Assembly: GCF_008327685.1 (NCBI RefSeq)
Contig: NZ_BDDE01000022.1
Coordinates: forward strand, 177,048 to 241,047
Direction of reading: 5' to 3'
DNA length: 64,000 nucleotides
Origin: Actinomadura sp. K4S16
GTDB taxonomy: Bacteria > Actinomycetota > Actinomycetes > Streptosporangiales > Streptosporangiaceae
Shown here: positions 27,569-36,002 of the stretch, in pieces
Numbering within the stretch: the first letter of the stretch is position 1
Layout of the letters: every line of letters starts with the position of its first letter
Made by a program: the position numbers and the translations under genes
The notes under the pieces: model-generated
The model's input: only the letters and a program-made list of their open reading frames with translations
What the model was told of the DNA's origin: nothing
The model's database searches: none

Positions 27569-28744
27569 ATGACCGATACCGCGCCGCCCGCGCATCCGGG
27601 GCTCACCGGCGGACCGGTCTACCTGGACTACAACGCCACCACACCGATCGACCCGCGGGTGGCCGAGGCGATGGCGCCGCACCTGACCGTGGCGTTCGGC
27701 AATCCTTCCAGTGGCCACGCCTTCGGGGCCGGGCCCCGCCGCGCTCTCGCTGAAGCACGCGCCGACGTGGCGTCGCTGATCGGGGCCGAGCCGCACGAGA
27801 TCGTGTTCACCGGTTCGGGGTCCGAGGCCGACCAGCTCGCCGTTCGCGGCGCCGTCCTGGCCTCGGGGGCCTCGCACCCGCACGTGATCACCCAAGCCAC
27901 CGAGCATCCGGTCGTGCTGGAGACCTGCCGTGCCCTGCAGCGCCTGCACGGCACCCGGGTGACGGTGCTGCCGGTCGACGGTGACGGGCTGGTCCAGCCT
28001 TCCGCGTTGGCCGCCGCTCTGACCCCCGACACTGTGCTGGTCTCCATCATGGCCGCCAACAATGAGACCGGCGCCCTGCAGCCCGTCGCCGAACTGGCCG
28101 CCCTCGCCCATGACCGCGGCGTGCTCGTGCACACCGACGCCGCCCAGGCCGCCGGGAAGCTCGATATCGACGTCCGGGCGCTGGGTGTGGACCTGCTGAC
28201 GGTCGTCGGGCACAAGATGTATGCCCCCAAGGGCGCGGCCGCGTTGTACGTGCGCGAAGGGGTGGAGCTGGAGCCGGTCGTCTACGGCGGCGGCCAGGAA
28301 CGCGGCCTGCGCTCCGGAACTGAGAACGTCGCCCTGGCCGCGGCCTTGGGTCGCGCCGCCCGCCTCGCGGCCGACGAACTGGCCGACGGCGCGCCCGTGC
28401 GGACCGCGGCATTGCGTGACGAGTTGCACCGGCGGCTGGCCAACGGGTTGCCCGGCCGCGTGCATCTCAACGGGCCCGAGCTGCGGCGGCTGCCCAACAC
28501 CCTCAACATCAGCATCGACGGCGTCCCGGGGCACGAACTTCTCGCTCGCACGGCGCAGGTCGCGGCTTCGACCGGTTCGGCCTGCCACAGCGGCGCCCAC
28601 ACACCCTCGCCTGTGCTGTCGGCCATGGGGATGGACGCCGACCGGGCATTGGGCGCGGTGCGGCTGTCGCTGGGCCGCTGGAGCACCCAGGCCGACATCG
28701 CGACAGCGGCGGCCGCACTGGTCAGTGGAGCCACCGGGCAATGA
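27569..28744 (+). CDS. Cysteine desulfurase (NifS/IscS class V aminotransferase)
   Basis: A 391-residue PLP enzyme that removes sulfur (or selenium) from cysteine (or selenocysteine) as an enzyme-bound persulfide. ATG 27569 follows AGGAG. The N-terminal VYLDYNATTPIDPRVAEAM, the PLP lysine K216 in VVGHKMYAPKG, and the acceptor cysteine C339 in STGSACHSGAH on its mobile loop are all present. Length is normal. It lies upstream of selDAB on the opposite strand. IscS-type enzymes supply selenide to selenophosphate synthetase in other bacteria, so a selenium role is attractive, but Fe-S supply is equally possible from sequence. Confidence 0.9.
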   Translation: MTDTAPPAHPGLTGGPVYLDYNATTPIDPRVAEAMAPHLTVAFGNPSSGHAFGAGPRRALAEARADVASLIGAEPHEIVFTGSGSEADQLAVRGAVLASGASHPHVITQATEHPVVLETCRALQRLHGTRVTVLPVDGDGLVQPSALAAALTPDTVLVSIMAANNETGALQPVAELAALAHDRGVLVHTDAAQAAGKLDIDVRALGVDLLTVVGHKMYAPKGAAALYVREGVELEPVVYGGGQERGLRSGTENVALAAALGRAARLAADELADGAPVRTAALRDELHRRLANGLPGRVHLNGPELRRLPNTLNISIDGVPGHELLARTAQVAASTGSACHSGAHTPSPVLSAMGMDADRALGAVRLSLGRWSTQADIATAAAALVSGATGQ

Positions 28745-28797
28745 CCGCACCCACCAGTCACCCGCCTGCCATGCCCCAACCCCCACCATCGTTGCCG

Positions 28798-29328
28798 TCA
28801 GGAGGAGTCGGCTCTGGTGTGGCCGGCTGGGGCGGCGCCGTCTGGGAGGGGCACCGTGTTCGCCCTCGTGGTGGCGGGCATGTCGTCGGCCGTGCGATCG
28901 GCCAACTCGGTGAACGGTATTGGGCAGGCCAGCCGTCGCGAACATTCGACAAGGTCGGTACAGCCGGTGGTCAGCGTCTGCCGCAACGTGTCGGCGATGA
29001 CGGTCAGATCCGCGATCTTTGCTTGGACCTCGTCCAGTTTCGCCCGCGCTCGCGCTTCCAGGCTCGCATCGGGAAGCCGGTGGCGGTGAGCGCCGGCTTC
29101 CAGTAACTCGGTCACTTCCCGCAGGGTGAAACCGAGCCGCTGTGCCGCTTTGATCACTCGCAACCTCGTGACGGCGTCCGTGGGGTACAGCCGGTGCCCA
29201 CCGGGCGTGCGCCGCGGTTCTGCCAGCAGTCCACGGCGTTCGTAGTACCGCAGTGTCTGCTGGTTCACCCCGGCCGCCGCCGCGAGTTGTCCGCTGCGCA
29301 TCCCGGCGGTGGCAGCTTGGCCGCTCAT
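28798..29328 (-). CDS. MerR-family transcriptional regulator
   Basis: 176 residues. The start codon overlaps the stop of the preceding small gene as ATGA, so the two are translationally coupled. The winged helix (RSGQLAAAAGVNQQTLRYYE, then RRGLLAEPRRTPGGHRLY) is followed by a dimerising coiled coil (RARAKLDEVQAKIADLTVIA). A Cys cluster lies in TGCTDLVECSRRLACPIPF, as in metal- or metalloid-sensing MerR proteins. It probably controls its own operon through the 20-bp-spacer promoter at 29706-29737 and perhaps the divergent permease. The ligand cannot be told from sequence. Confidence 0.9.
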   Translation of the reverse strand: MSGQAATAGMRSGQLAAAAGVNQQTLRYYERRGLLAEPRRTPGGHRLYPTDAVTRLRVIKAAQRLGFTLREVTELLEAGAHRHRLPDASLEARARAKLDEVQAKIADLTVIADTLRQTLTTGCTDLVECSRRLACPIPFTELADRTADDMPATTRANTVPLPDGAAPAGHTRADSS

Positions 29329-29699
29329 GAATCGGTCCCTGGCACGCCCATCGCCGCGGTGATCCTGGCGGTCAGGGCGTGCAGGACCTCCCGGTGCCGA
29401 TCGTCGACACCGACCTCCAGCACCAGCGCGCCGTCGGCGGCGGTGAGCGTGAAGGTGAATAACGAGCAGCATCCGGTCTCGCGCACGGTCAGCTCGGCCA
29501 CTCGGGCCGCGATCTGGGGCTCGGGGCGCAATGCCAGTCGTATGCGGCCGGGACCGGACGGGCTCACTTCGGTCACGGCCTCGGCGAAGAGCGCGTCGAA
29601 GGCGGCCACCCGCAATGGGCGCTCGGCCGTCGGCAAGGTGCACGCCGCCGGAATCCAAGACTCGTGAACCGGCCTTCCCTGCACTGGTTCAAGTTCCAT
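29325..29699 (-). CDS. Small protein with ETGCC motif, MerR partner
   Basis: 124 residues starting at ATG 29699, which sits six bases after a -10 element and has no ribosome site, so the mRNA is probably leaderless. It has ACTLPTAERPLRVAAFDAL and RETGCCSLFTFTLT; the vicinal cysteines suggest thiol or metal chemistry. I recall similar small proteins next to actinobacterial MerR genes but no established function. It is the first gene of a two-gene operon with the MerR regulator. Confidence 0.75.
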   Translation of the reverse strand: MELEPVQGRPVHESWIPAACTLPTAERPLRVAAFDALFAEAVTEVSPSGPGRIRLALRPEPQIAARVAELTVRETGCCSLFTFTLTAADGALVLEVGVDDRHREVLHALTARITAAMGVPGTDS

Positions 29700-29705
29700 G
29701 ACTCG

Positions 29706-29737
29706 ACGGTAAGCCCGTACCCCGGTACCGGTTGCAA
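29706..29737 (-). promoter_or_regulatory. MerR-type promoter/operator with 20-bp spacer
   Basis: On the minus strand TTGCAA (-35, 29732-29737) and TACCGT (-10, 29706-29711) are 20 bp apart. The spacer carries the perfect dyad GTACC-GG-GGTAC. An overlong spacer containing a GTAC-type dyad is the hallmark of MerR-activated promoters. Transcription would start at the A of ATG 29699. Confidence 0.75.
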
Positions 29738-29919
29738 CCCGTGGCATCGGTTCCGTGAAGGGCTCGTGCCGTCGGCGTCGCACTCGCCTGATATCAGCCG
29801 TCCTGGTCTTGGGCAAGCGCGTTCCGCCGATGTCCTGACGATATTGACGACGGTCGGCGTGACTTTGGAAGCTGGGGCAGCAGTTGTGATCTCGTGCGGT
29901 TTTGGGAGCGGTGATCTGG

Positions 29920-30990
29920 ATGCACCTTGAATCCACCGAGCCGGGGCGCGGTTCGCCTCAGGTACGGACGGCCGTACTGCTGCTCTTGTTGATCACGATA
30001 GTGGGCCTTATGTGGGCCAAATGGTGGCCTTACTCCCTCAAACTGGGCGGGCTTCTCGCCGACCGCTCGTGGCCCGGGTCTTCTCTTCTGATGGAGGGCG
30101 GCCAGGGCGGTTCGGCTCCCAGCCTGCACGGCGGATGGAGCTTCACCGTCCACTATGCCGAGGCGGTGTGGAAGGCCCTCGTCGTTGCGCTGGTGGTCGC
30201 AGCCGCCGTGGACGCCCTGATGCCCCGTCGCCGGGTCATCGCCGCGCTGAGCCGGCGGGGGCGGTTCGGTGGTTCCGTCCTCGGTGGGTTGGCGTCCGTC
30301 CCTTGCATGATGTGCACCTGCTGCACGGCGCCGATCGCGGGCACACTGCGGCGTGGCGGTGCCCCCACCTCCTCCGTGCTGGCCTATTGGTTCGGCAACC
30401 CGACCTTGAACCCGGCGGTGCTGGCGTTCCTGGCGATCGTCGCGCCGTGGCAGTGGTTCGCCACCCGATTGGTCGTGGGCGTCGTGCTGGTCTTCGGGGC
30501 GACGGTGCTGATCGGCCGGGCGGTGAGCACGAGGGGCGACGCATCGACGGTGACGCTTGGGCAGGACGAAGCCGGCGAAGGGATGCGCGCCGCACCGCGC
30601 CGCTTCGTCCGCTCACTTGCACGGCTGGCGTTGACGCTCGTCCCGGAGTACGCGGTGGTGGTGTTCGCGGTCGGTGCGCTGCGCGGCTGGCTGTTCCCGT
30701 TCGACGGCACCGCGACGCACTGGGGGATACTCACGGTCGTGGTCGCAGCGGTACTGGGCACCCTCGTGGTCATCCCGACGGCCGGAGAGATCCCGATCCT
30801 GCTGGGACTCGCCGCGGCGGGAGCGGGCGCCGGCGTGCTGGGCGCTCTCCTGATCACGCTCCCGGCGGTCAGCCTGCCTTCGATGGTCATGGTGGTCCGA
30901 GACCTGTCATGGCGGGTGACCGCAGCCGCCGGTGGCGCTGTCGCGGCGGCCGGCCTGGTCGCCGGTGGTGTTCTGTGGGTCCTCACCTGA
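29920..30990 (+). CDS. DUF318/ArsP-like permease
   Basis: About 356 residues from ATG 29920 (GGAG 11 bases upstream; GTG 29911 and TTG 29902 also possible). It has eight or so membrane segments. The segment VPCMMCTCCTAPIAGTLRRG resembles the cysteine-containing re-entrant region of predicted permeases of the YraQ/ArsP group, followed by YWFGNPTLNPAVLAFLA; a second half-repeat contains VIPTAGEIPILLGLAAAG. Members export arsenicals or metals or have unknown substrates. It is divergent from the MerR operon and may share its regulation. A sulfur or selenium substrate is speculative. Confidence 0.8.
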   Translation: MHLESTEPGRGSPQVRTAVLLLLLITIVGLMWAKWWPYSLKLGGLLADRSWPGSSLLMEGGQGGSAPSLHGGWSFTVHYAEAVWKALVVALVVAAAVDALMPRRRVIAALSRRGRFGGSVLGGLASVPCMMCTCCTAPIAGTLRRGGAPTSSVLAYWFGNPTLNPAVLAFLAIVAPWQWFATRLVVGVVLVFGATVLIGRAVSTRGDASTVTLGQDEAGEGMRAAPRRFVRSLARLALTLVPEYAVVVFAVGALRGWLFPFDGTATHWGILTVVVAAVLGTLVVIPTAGEIPILLGLAAAGAGAGVLGALLITLPAVSLPSMVMVVRDLSWRVTAAAGGAVAAAGLVAGGVLWVLT

Positions 30991-31071
30991 GAGCTCGTGC
31001 GCACCGCGTTTCAGCCGCACCGCGTTGGGCGTCGACCCGCAGGGAGCGTGACGCGATGGCGACCGGGCGGA

Positions 31072-31398
31072 TCAGGGCGCCTGGTTCTGTGGTGGAAGCG
31101 CGGCGATCAGCGGGTGATCGCGATCGATCGGACCGATCGCCGCCGCGCCTCCGGGAGAGCCGAGGTCGGAGAAGAACTCCACGTTGGCGGCATAGTAGTC
31201 CTTCCATTGCTCCGGTACGTCGTCCTCATAATAGATTGCTTCCACCGGGCATACGGGCTCGCAAGCTCCGCAGTCCACGCATTCGTCCGGGTGGATGTAC
31301 AGGGAGCGCTCGCCCTCGTAAATGCAGTCGACCGGGCATTCGTCTATGCAGGCCTTGTCCTTGACGTCGACACACGGCTGAGCGATCACATAGGTCAT
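31072..31398 (-). CDS. 7Fe ferredoxin (FdxA/FdxC type)
   Basis: 108 residues. GGAG is placed six bases before ATG 31398. Cys residues in CVDVKDKACIDECPVDCIYE and CVDCGACEPVCPVEAI form one 3Fe-4S and one 4Fe-4S site, followed by the usual C-terminal tail with DYYAANVEFFSDLG. It transfers single electrons in the cytoplasm. It is the last gene of the selDAB operon, 39 bp after selB. It could serve a selenoenzyme or either P450 of the adjacent cluster; that is inference. Confidence 0.9.
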   Translation of the reverse strand: MTYVIAQPCVDVKDKACIDECPVDCIYEGERSLYIHPDECVDCGACEPVCPVEAIYYEDDVPEQWKDYYAANVEFFSDLGSPGGAAAIGPIDRDHPLIAALPPQNQAP

Positions 31399-31437
31399 TG
31401 AGATCTCCAGGACGTTCGCACTTGCGGTCCATGCGTT

Positions 31438-33237
31438 TCAGGTAGCCGGTTGGTCCATCGGCGCCATGAGAACAACGCGCTGGTTCGCGTTGACTCTGCG
31501 GGTGCGTCCCGCCCGGTCCAGCATCTCCAAGAGCGGTACGGCGACCCGCCTGGTGGTACCGAGCGCGCGGCGCCCATCGCTCAGGGTGAAGGGTTGGGGA
31601 AGAGTCGCAAGTCGCTGGACGGCCAGGTCGACGGCTTCCGGGAGCAGGTATACGCCGTCGGTGACGCGGAGCAGCCTTCCCGATGAGACTGCGGTGGCGA
31701 GGGCGCGCGGCCCCAGCCCAAGGCTCTCCAGGTCATGTGATTCCGGGGCGATGAAGGGCTCGGTGGTGAGCCGCTGAATGATCACTACGAGGGCCTTTTC
31801 GGCCTGTGGCGGCAATGTCGCCGAGACGCCGCTGCGGTGGACGCCGGCCCCATCTGACACCAGCCCCTCCGCGTGGGCGATGAGCGCGTCGACGAGCCGG
31901 GCGTCGGGGATACCGAGTTTCCTGGCTGCCGTGTCGCGCGGGATTCCCGGTGCCATCGGCTGATCGGCCGCCCATCGGTCGATGAGCGAGAACAGACCCG
32001 CCTTCCAGTCGTCCCACTGCCGTTGGTGCACCAACCAATCTCCTACCGCAACCGCGTTACCGGGTGGCTCCGCGTCGGGCGCTAGGACGCCCATCGCGAC
32101 GAGTTGGCCCCGGTCGACGACGTGGCGTCGCGTCAGCTCCCCGGCGGGGTCCGGGCGGCCTGTCATGCGGGCGAGTTCACTCGCCCGCTCGCCGGTGCCG
32201 CGGCGGCGGATCGGCGGGGGCGCGGTGTCCAGGATGATCAGGCCGGCGACGATCCGCTGCGGTCCCGGATCGCGCAGGATCGCGCGTTCACCGATGTGCA
32301 GCGGGAGTGGGCGCGCCAGCATCAGCCGCGCGGTGTCCGACCCCAGCATGCGGACGCGCACGGGGACGGCCGCCGAGCCGATGTGGAGGATCAGACGGGA
32401 GGCCACCTTCTCCTCGGCGGACACCAGACGCACGTCCATGCACTCTACGGGGGCCCAGCGGGAGGGGGCGACGAGTGCGTCGCCCCGGCGGATCTCGCGG
32501 GTCGTCAAGCCGCGGACGTTCACGGCGACGCGGGCGACGGCGGTACTCCGCATGACGGTCGCCTTGAGGCTTTCCAGTTTCCGCACCCGGACCGGTCTGC
32601 GGCTGGAGGCGAGGAGCAGTTCGTCCCCGGCCGCGATCTCGCCCGCCCCCAGGGTGCCGGTGACGACGGTCCCCGCGCCGCGGATCGTGAAGACACGGTC
32701 GACCCACAACCGCGCCGGCAGGCTCGGTGACGGTGCGGGGATCCGCGCGGCCAGCCGCCCGAGTGCGGCGCGCAACTCCTCGAGGCCGTGACGGGTGACG
32801 GCGCTGACGGCGACTGTCTCGACGTCTTCGAACACCGTGCCTGCCAGGTAGTCGTGCGCTTCCTCGGCCGCAAGGTCGGCGTCGCCGAGATCGGCGCGGC
32901 TGATGACCAGGAGTCCGTGCCGGACGTCGAGCGCCTGGAGGGCGGCCAGGTGCTCTCCCGTCTGCCGGCACCAGCCCTCGTCCGCCGCGACCACGAGCAT
33001 CGCCGCCGGGACCGGCCCCAAGCCGGCGAGCATGTTGGTGATGAACCGGTGGTGACCGGGGACGTCGACGAACGCGACGGTCTCACCGCCGGGAAGAACG
33101 GTCCAGGCGTAGCCGAGATCGATGGTCATGCCGCGTTCCCGCTCCTCGGCCCAGCGGTCGGGCTCCATCCCGGTCAGCGCGCGCAGCAGGGTCGACTTCC
33201 CGTGGTCGACGTGGCCGGCCGTGGCGATTACGTGCAT
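31438..33237 (-). CDS. selB: Selenocysteine-specific elongation factor SelB
   Basis: 599 residues, the usual length. The GTPase domain starts with GHVDHGKST (8-16), then ERERGMTIDLGYAW and VDVPGHHRFITNML. Beta-barrel domains and a C-terminal array of winged helices follow (ending RRVAVPLLEMLDRAGRTRRV), which bind the SECIS hairpin of the mRNA. SelB brings Sec-tRNA to in-frame UGA codons. It starts 12 bp after selA, so it is translated from the selDAB-fdx operon. Confidence 0.95.
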   Translation of the reverse strand: MHVIATAGHVDHGKSTLLRALTGMEPDRWAEERERGMTIDLGYAWTVLPGGETVAFVDVPGHHRFITNMLAGLGPVPAAMLVVAADEGWCRQTGEHLAALQALDVRHGLLVISRADLGDADLAAEEAHDYLAGTVFEDVETVAVSAVTRHGLEELRAALGRLAARIPAPSPSLPARLWVDRVFTIRGAGTVVTGTLGAGEIAAGDELLLASSRRPVRVRKLESLKATVMRSTAVARVAVNVRGLTTREIRRGDALVAPSRWAPVECMDVRLVSAEEKVASRLILHIGSAAVPVRVRMLGSDTARLMLARPLPLHIGERAILRDPGPQRIVAGLIILDTAPPPIRRRGTGERASELARMTGRPDPAGELTRRHVVDRGQLVAMGVLAPDAEPPGNAVAVGDWLVHQRQWDDWKAGLFSLIDRWAADQPMAPGIPRDTAARKLGIPDARLVDALIAHAEGLVSDGAGVHRSGVSATLPPQAEKALVVIIQRLTTEPFIAPESHDLESLGLGPRALATAVSSGRLLRVTDGVYLLPEAVDLAVQRLATLPQPFTLSDGRRALGTTRRVAVPLLEMLDRAGRTRRVNANQRVVLMAPMDQPAT

Positions 33238-33249
33238 GGCGGCCGGTCC

Positions 33250-34557
33250 TCATCCCGTCGCGAGCCGGGCGGCGGTCGTCGCCACCGCACGGTGCAGCAC
33301 GGCGTCGTCGTCCTCGGGCACGCATCGCAGATCCAGCAGGCACCGGCCCCCTTCTACGCGGCCGACGACGCAAGGGCAGCCCTGGCGCAGCGGCAGGGAG
33401 AAGGACTCGGGAAGCCCGACCGCCCAGCCCGGAAGCTTCACGCCGGGCGCGCCACCGCCACCGACCGCGCCCGAACTCTGCACGGCGGCGGCGGTGACGC
33501 CCTCCGCCCGCAGCCCGGCGGCGAGGGCCTCGGCCCGCCGCCGGAGTTCCTTCGGAGGGATCCTGAGGTACCGGCGCACCGGGTCCTCCGGACCTCGCAG
33601 CGTCGCCTCCAAAGCGGCGAGCGTGAGCTTGTCGACGCGGAAGGCGCGTGCGAGCGGATGGCGGCGAAGCCTGTGGACCACGGCGCGGCGCCCGAAGATG
33701 AGGCCCGCCTGCGGGCCGCCGAGGAGCTTGTCGCCGCTGGAGGTGACAAGGGTGGCCCCCTCGGACAGCCATGTCGTGACGTCCGGTTCCCCGGTCAGCA
33801 GCGGATCGGGTCTGAGGAGGCCCGAGCCGACGTCCGCCACGACCGGCGGACCGAGCGCGCTCAGCTCGCGGACGCCGACCGACCGGGTGAAGCCGTCAAC
33901 GCGGAAGTTCGACGGGTGGATCTTGACGATGAACCCGGTGTCCGCGCCGACCGCGTCCGCGTAGTCGGCGAGCTGGGTGCGATTGGTGGTGCCGACTTCC
34001 CGGAGCCGTGCCCCGGCGCTGACCAGCAGGTCCGGGATGCGGAACCGGTCGCCGATCTCCACCATCTCGCCGCGGCTGATGACGACGTCGCGTCCTGCGG
34101 CGAGTGTGGCGACCACTAGTGCGAGGGCCGCGGCGCCGTTGTTCACGATGTGGACGTCCTCGGCCGCGGGAACCGACTCGCGGAGAGCGTCCAGAGTGCC
34201 GCGCCCTCGGCGGGCACGCGCCCCGCTGAGCACGTCGTACTCCACGTCCACGTACCCGGCGGCCGCGCGGAGTGCCTCCACCGCGGCGGGGGACAGCGGG
34301 GCACGCCCGAGATTGGTGTGCAGGACGACTCCGGTCGCGTTCAGAACCGGCCGGAGGGTGGACGCTGTGTCCGGCAGGAGCGCGAGCGCCATCTCCGCCA
34401 CGGACCCGGGCGGTATCTCACCGAGGCGTGCCTGGACCTGAGCTTCGCGCACCGCCCGCTTGACCAGTGTCTGGCCTAGCCGGTGCAGAGGCTCGACGAA
34501 ACGGGTATCGGCGAGGACGGTATCGGTGCCGGGGACGAGTCGACGGGGATCAGGCAT
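33250..34557 (-). CDS. selA: L-seryl-tRNA(Sec) selenium transferase SelA
   Basis: 435 residues from ATG 34557, which has GAGG five bases upstream; GTG 34563 would leave no room for it. SelA is a PLP enzyme that converts Ser-tRNA(Sec) to Sec-tRNA(Sec) using selenophosphate. Visible are RPVLNATGVVLHTNLGRAPL, the Gly-rich segment HIVNNGAAALALVVATLAAG and the PLP lysine near residue 276 in TSSGDKLLGGPQAGL. Length and motifs are complete. Confidence 0.95.
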   Translation of the reverse strand: MPDPRRLVPGTDTVLADTRFVEPLHRLGQTLVKRAVREAQVQARLGEIPPGSVAEMALALLPDTASTLRPVLNATGVVLHTNLGRAPLSPAAVEALRAAAGYVDVEYDVLSGARARRGRGTLDALRESVPAAEDVHIVNNGAAALALVVATLAAGRDVVISRGEMVEIGDRFRIPDLLVSAGARLREVGTTNRTQLADYADAVGADTGFIVKIHPSNFRVDGFTRSVGVRELSALGPPVVADVGSGLLRPDPLLTGEPDVTTWLSEGATLVTSSGDKLLGGPQAGLIFGRRAVVHRLRRHPLARAFRVDKLTLAALEATLRGPEDPVRRYLRIPPKELRRRAEALAAGLRAEGVTAAAVQSSGAVGGGGAPGVKLPGWAVGLPESFSLPLRQGCPCVVGRVEGGRCLLDLRCVPEDDDAVLHRAVATTAARLATG

Positions 34558-34614
34558 GGGCACCTCACGAGGGCGGGCGGTGTTTCCGAGGGGACAGGTC
34601 GTGCCATCGCCGGA

Positions 34615-35652
34615 TCAGACGACGACGAGTTCCCGGTCGCGCGGTTCGACCAGCTCGCCGATGATCGGTGCACCCGGCACCTCTCCGGCCACGAGCAGCC
34701 CGCCCGAGGTCTGGGCGTCGGCGAGGAGCAGCCGCTCGTCCTCGCTCACCCCAGGGCCCCAGTCGGTGTGCGGATCGACCCAGTCGAGATTCCTGCGCGT
34801 CCCACCGCTGACGAACCCGTCTCGCACCGCTTCGCGCGCACCGTCGAGGTAAGGCACCGCGCGGGAATCCAGCACGGCGGTCACCGAACTGGCGCGGGCG
34901 AGCTTGTACAGGTGCCCGAGCAGGCCGAACCCCGTAACGTCCGTGGCGCAGACGGCGCCGCCCCGCACGGCTGAGGCGGACGCGTCGCGGTTGAGCGAGG
35001 CCATGGTCGCGACCGCCTGCGGAAAGCGTTCACCTGTCGCCTTGTGCCGATTGTTCAGCACCCCGGTGCCCAGAGGCTTGGTGAGGGAGACGGGTGTGCC
35101 GGGACGGCCGGCATCGTTGCGCAGCAGGCGGTCCGCGTCTGCCGTTCCACAGACCGCGAGCCCGTACTTCGGCTCCGCGTCGTCGACGCTATGGCCGCCG
35201 GCGAGGAAGCACTCCGCCTCGTGGGCCGTGTCCAGGCCGCCTCGCATCACCTCGGCGGCGAGTTCGATGGGGAGCTTGTCCCGCGGCCAGGCGAGCAGGT
35301 TCACCGCCATGAGCGGGGTTCCGCCCATCGCATAGACGTCGGAGAGGGCGTTCGCCGCGGCGATGCGTCCCCAGTCGTACGGGTCGTCGACCACCGGGGT
35401 GAAGAAGTCGGTCGTCAACACCAACGTCGAGCCTCCGGCCGACCGGACGACAGCGGCGTCATCCCCGTCGAGCAGGCCGATCAGCAGCTCCGTCTCATTG
35501 GAGAAATGGTGGTCCCATGACAGCTTCTGGACTAATGACTCCAACTCGCCTGGCGGTATCTTGCAAGCGCAACCGCCGCCCCGAGCATATTGCGTCAAGC
35601 GGATGTCATCGGCCGGATCGAACGGTGTGCGAGAGAAAGGAAAATTTTCCAT
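34615..35652 (-). CDS. selD: Selenide, water dikinase SelD
   Basis: 345 residues from ATG 35652 with AGAGG upstream. It makes selenophosphate from selenide and ATP. The catalytic loop is LTQYARGGGCACK with Cys28 and Lys31; this is the Cys form, since the codon is TGC and not TGA. GLLDGDDAAVV and VLTTDFFTPVVDD bind metal and ATP, and LAGGHSVDDAEPKYGLAV is the familiar SelD signature. First gene of selD-selA-selB-fdx; tRNA-Sec is divergent, 195 bp away. Confidence 0.95.
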   Translation of the reverse strand: MENFPFSRTPFDPADDIRLTQYARGGGCACKIPPGELESLVQKLSWDHHFSNETELLIGLLDGDDAAVVRSAGGSTLVLTTDFFTPVVDDPYDWGRIAAANALSDVYAMGGTPLMAVNLLAWPRDKLPIELAAEVMRGGLDTAHEAECFLAGGHSVDDAEPKYGLAVCGTADADRLLRNDAGRPGTPVSLTKPLGTGVLNNRHKATGERFPQAVATMASLNRDASASAVRGGAVCATDVTGFGLLGHLYKLARASSVTAVLDSRAVPYLDGAREAVRDGFVSGGTRRNLDWVDPHTDWGPGVSEDERLLLADAQTSGGLLVAGEVPGAPIIGELVEPRDRELVVV

Positions 35653-35796
35653 GGCGGCGCCTCTTTCTGATCGATCAGCGAGGGAGTCGGTGTGATCGAG
35701 CGAATACTCCGGGTTATCGTGGCCAGATTGACAATGTGGCTGACGGGCGAATGCTACCGTTCGCTCGGCCGACATGGCAGGAGCTGGCTGGAAAGG

Positions 35797-35824
35797 TTGA
35801 TCGCGGCACCTGCGGCCATATATC
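35797..35824 (+). promoter_or_regulatory. Probable promoter of tRNA-Sec
   Basis: TTGATC (35797-35802) and TATATC (35819-35824) are separated by 16 bp and end 22 bp before the tRNA, as expected for a housekeeping promoter with a short 5' leader. Confidence 0.5.
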
Positions 35825-35846
35825 CTGAATTTAGATCAGCGCATCT

Positions 35847-35942
35847 GGAGGTGTTTCCGGGTCTGGTGACCGGCACGGTCTTCAAAACCGTTGAGGCGGG
35901 CTGCGCCCGCCTGGCGAGTTCGATTCTCGTCCACCTCCGCCA
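35847..35942 (+). tRNA. selC: tRNA-Sec (UCA)
   Basis: 96 nt with encoded CCA. The acceptor 5' GGAGGTG pairs with 3' CACCTCC. The anticodon loop CTTCAAA gives anticodon UCA for UGA, closed by ACGGT/ACCGT. A long variable arm GGCGGGC-TGC-GCCCGCC and T arm GCGAG-TTCGATT-CTCGT complete it. The long variable arm and extended acceptor/T domain are diagnostic for selenocysteine tRNA. With SelA, SelB and SelD this completes the Sec machinery. Confidence 0.95.
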
Positions 35943-36002
35943 ATTGCTCGGCTCGTGTCCCGCGCCGGGACTGCCGGCACGGTATGAGGTCGCGTGCGAC
36001 GT

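Noticed and set aside
34615..35652. SelD itself as a selenoprotein
   Set aside because: The catalytic position is TGC (Cys28), not TGA.
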